64,000 nt of DNA from Paramecium pentaurelia (lineage: Eukaryota; Ciliophora; Oligohymenophorea; Peniculida; Parameciidae), in NCBI GenBank assembly GCA_905183005.1, contig CAJJDO010000137.1, forward strand, positions 258,885 through 322,884, written 5' to 3'. Of the stretch, positions 63,796 through 64,000 are shown piece by piece; position 1 is the stretch's first letter, and every line of letters begins with the position of its first letter. Below the pieces are notes generated by a model. It saw nothing but the letters and a program-made list of their open reading frames with translations, did no database searches and was not told the DNA's origin. The position numbers were made by a program, and so were the translations under genes.

Positions 63796-64000
63796 AAATA
63801 AATAGATCTATTTAAAAATATTTTATATGAAATAAATTTTATTAACACATTTAACAAAAAGCCTAGTTAATTTTTTTAAGATAATTGAATTATTAAAATG
63901 GAAAAATGATAACTTTTTGAAATCAATATTTTTAACAACAAACTAAAACCAAAAACTCGTAACATAAAATAATAAAAAAAAAATGTAGAATTAAATATAT
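63796..64000. other. Right-edge sequence, nothing seen
   Basis: The last 205 nt are A+T-rich and hold no supported feature. No telomeric repeat is present. Confidence 0.4.

Noticed and set aside
1..64000. UGA as a general tryptophan codon
   Set aside because: All intact genes end at TGA and use TGG for Trp. Internal TGA codons are confined to copies with other damage, apart from the IP3R frame break.
1..64000. tRNA, rRNA, CRISPR array or telomere repeats
   Set aside because: I scanned for tRNA T-loop patterns, rRNA-like G+C blocks, regularly spaced repeats and C4A2/C3A3 tracts and saw none convincing.

Overview
The window is nuclear DNA of a ciliate. TAA and TAG are read as glutamine throughout and TGA is the only stop. 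The DNA is very A+T-rich, introns are 21-35 nt with GT..TAG-type ends, and genes lie tens of bases apart. This combination points to Paramecium or a close relative; the species cannot be fixed from the sequence. A standard-code ORF search fails here, so the models below were read by eye with the ciliate code and tested by checking that each spliced length is a multiple of three.

Region 1 (1-24.5 kb) is compact and mostly made of conserved housekeeping genes. It holds a partial cyclin, an HTH-like small protein, an inositol-trisphosphate/ryanodine receptor-type calcium channel of about 2,610 residues, a degenerate CCCH-finger gene, an unrecognised 252-aa protein, a SAPS-domain phosphatase regulator, a 1,319-aa polytopic membrane protein, ribosomal protein uL2 (RPL8), an EF-hand protein, a 2-Cys peroxiredoxin and two small orphan genes. 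RPL8 and the EF-hand gene are only 32 nt apart.

Region 2 (24.9-47.9 kb) is accessory. It has two tandem minus-strand pairs of WD40-repeat genes (24.9-27.7 and 33.1-38.3 kb; the last member is a pseudogene). Between them lie an acylation-motif EF-hand protein and a cysteine-rich secreted, probably GPI-anchored protein. A 9.4-kb gene for a 3,071-aa surface protein follows, with CxxC repeats, a long beta-helix-like region and a C-terminal membrane domain.

Region 3 (47.9-64 kb) is sparse and decaying. It has two TPR genes whose exons are mostly exactly 102 nt (one 34-residue repeat per exon), four more WD40 copies or fragments, all broken, and a degenerate non-LTR retrotransposon reverse transcriptase. 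The rest is A+T-rich sequence in which I see no gene.

The most notable observations are the one-repeat-per-exon TPR genes (one with a GC-AG intron), the eight-member WD40 family caught between intact and broken, TGA at expected tryptophan positions in decayed WD40 copies, a single +1 frame break at a TGA in the calcium-channel gene, and the retroelement fragment.
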